A DNA stretch of 64,000 nt from JAKAAZ01 sp963817855 (GTDB lineage: Bacteria > Acidobacteriota > Terriglobia > Terriglobales > Acidobacteriaceae). Position numbers and translations under genes: made by a program. Location of the stretch: assembly GCA_963817855.1 (NCBI GenBank), contig CAWFQA010000001.1:1674001-1738000 (forward strand), written 5' to 3'. The notes beneath the pieces were generated by a model, which saw only the letters and a list, made by a program, of their open reading frames with translations, had not been told where the DNA came from and ran no database searches. Positions 63,927-64,000 of this stretch are shown in pieces (the first letter of the stretch is position 1; the number at the start of each line of letters is the position of its first letter).

Positions 63927-64000
63927 CGTCTGCGCGATCTGCTGAGCCGCACTTTGTCGCGCTTTCGCGCTCACCTATAATCCCCACATGCTTGCAAGAA

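Noticed and set aside
1..64000. Mobile elements, tRNA or rRNA genes
   Set aside because: No transposase, integrase, terminal repeats, tRNA cloverleaf or rRNA segment was recognised by eye; a tRNA search by software was not possible.

Overview
The window looks like a chromosomal segment of an Acidobacteriota bacterium, most likely a soil or peat Terriglobia-type lineage. This is inferred from two Oar-like TonB-dependent receptors of about 1160-1170 residues with N-terminal carboxypeptidase-regulatory domains and no SusD partner, several Tat-exported glycosidases, RhaT-type sugar symporters, and large tandem-BNR secreted proteins. I see no rRNA, tRNA, CRISPR array, IS element or phage structural module.

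Region 1 (1-33.8 kb) is a glycan-foraging region. It holds a polysaccharide deacetylase, two TonB receptors, a GH3 enzyme, a sialidase-like BNR protein, an FCD-type GntR regulator, a LamG protein, a GH29 alpha-L-fucosidase, a sugar mutarotase, a secreted beta-helix protein, and the aldose dehydrogenase, lactonase, Zn-dehydrogenase and RhaT-type transporter expected for oxidative L-fucose or L-galactose catabolism. It also holds two more Tat-exported proteins, a hemerythrin, a NanE-ROK kinase fusion with a second RhaT-type transporter, and an FAD oxidoreductase. Five promoters here, including the one beside the GntR gene, each carry a TGG-N5-CCA site just downstream of the -10 box, which points to one GntR regulon.

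Region 2 (34.2-51.2 kb) is the most unusual part. An ECF sigma factor, a membrane zinc-finger anti-sigma-like protein, an unknown protein and a TPR-CHAT protease with a lipoprotein signal sit between two blocks of mostly unrecognised genes. These are a 1228-residue kelch/galactose-oxidase-like protein, a tight five-gene operon (including a terpene-cyclase-fold protein and a possible ABBA prenyltransferase), a 710-residue two-repeat protein, a DUF1360 membrane protein and a small Cys-rich protein. Five promoters in this block share G(T/A)AACG-N16-CAC(T/C)AT, which suggests that the local sigma factor controls the whole island.

Region 3 (51.3-64 kb) has ordinary envelope and secreted genes: an L,D-transpeptidase, a DUF882/M15 peptidase, an HTTM membrane protein and its partner, a HugZ-like protein, two divergent paralogous BNR giants and a secreted His-rich protein.

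Six loci are interrupted by single-base frameshifts in otherwise intact coding sequence: the LamG, GH29, beta-helix and discoidin genes, both BNR giants and the final His-rich gene (seven loci counting the last). Almost all are +1 insertions, so sequencing or assembly error is as likely as real decay.
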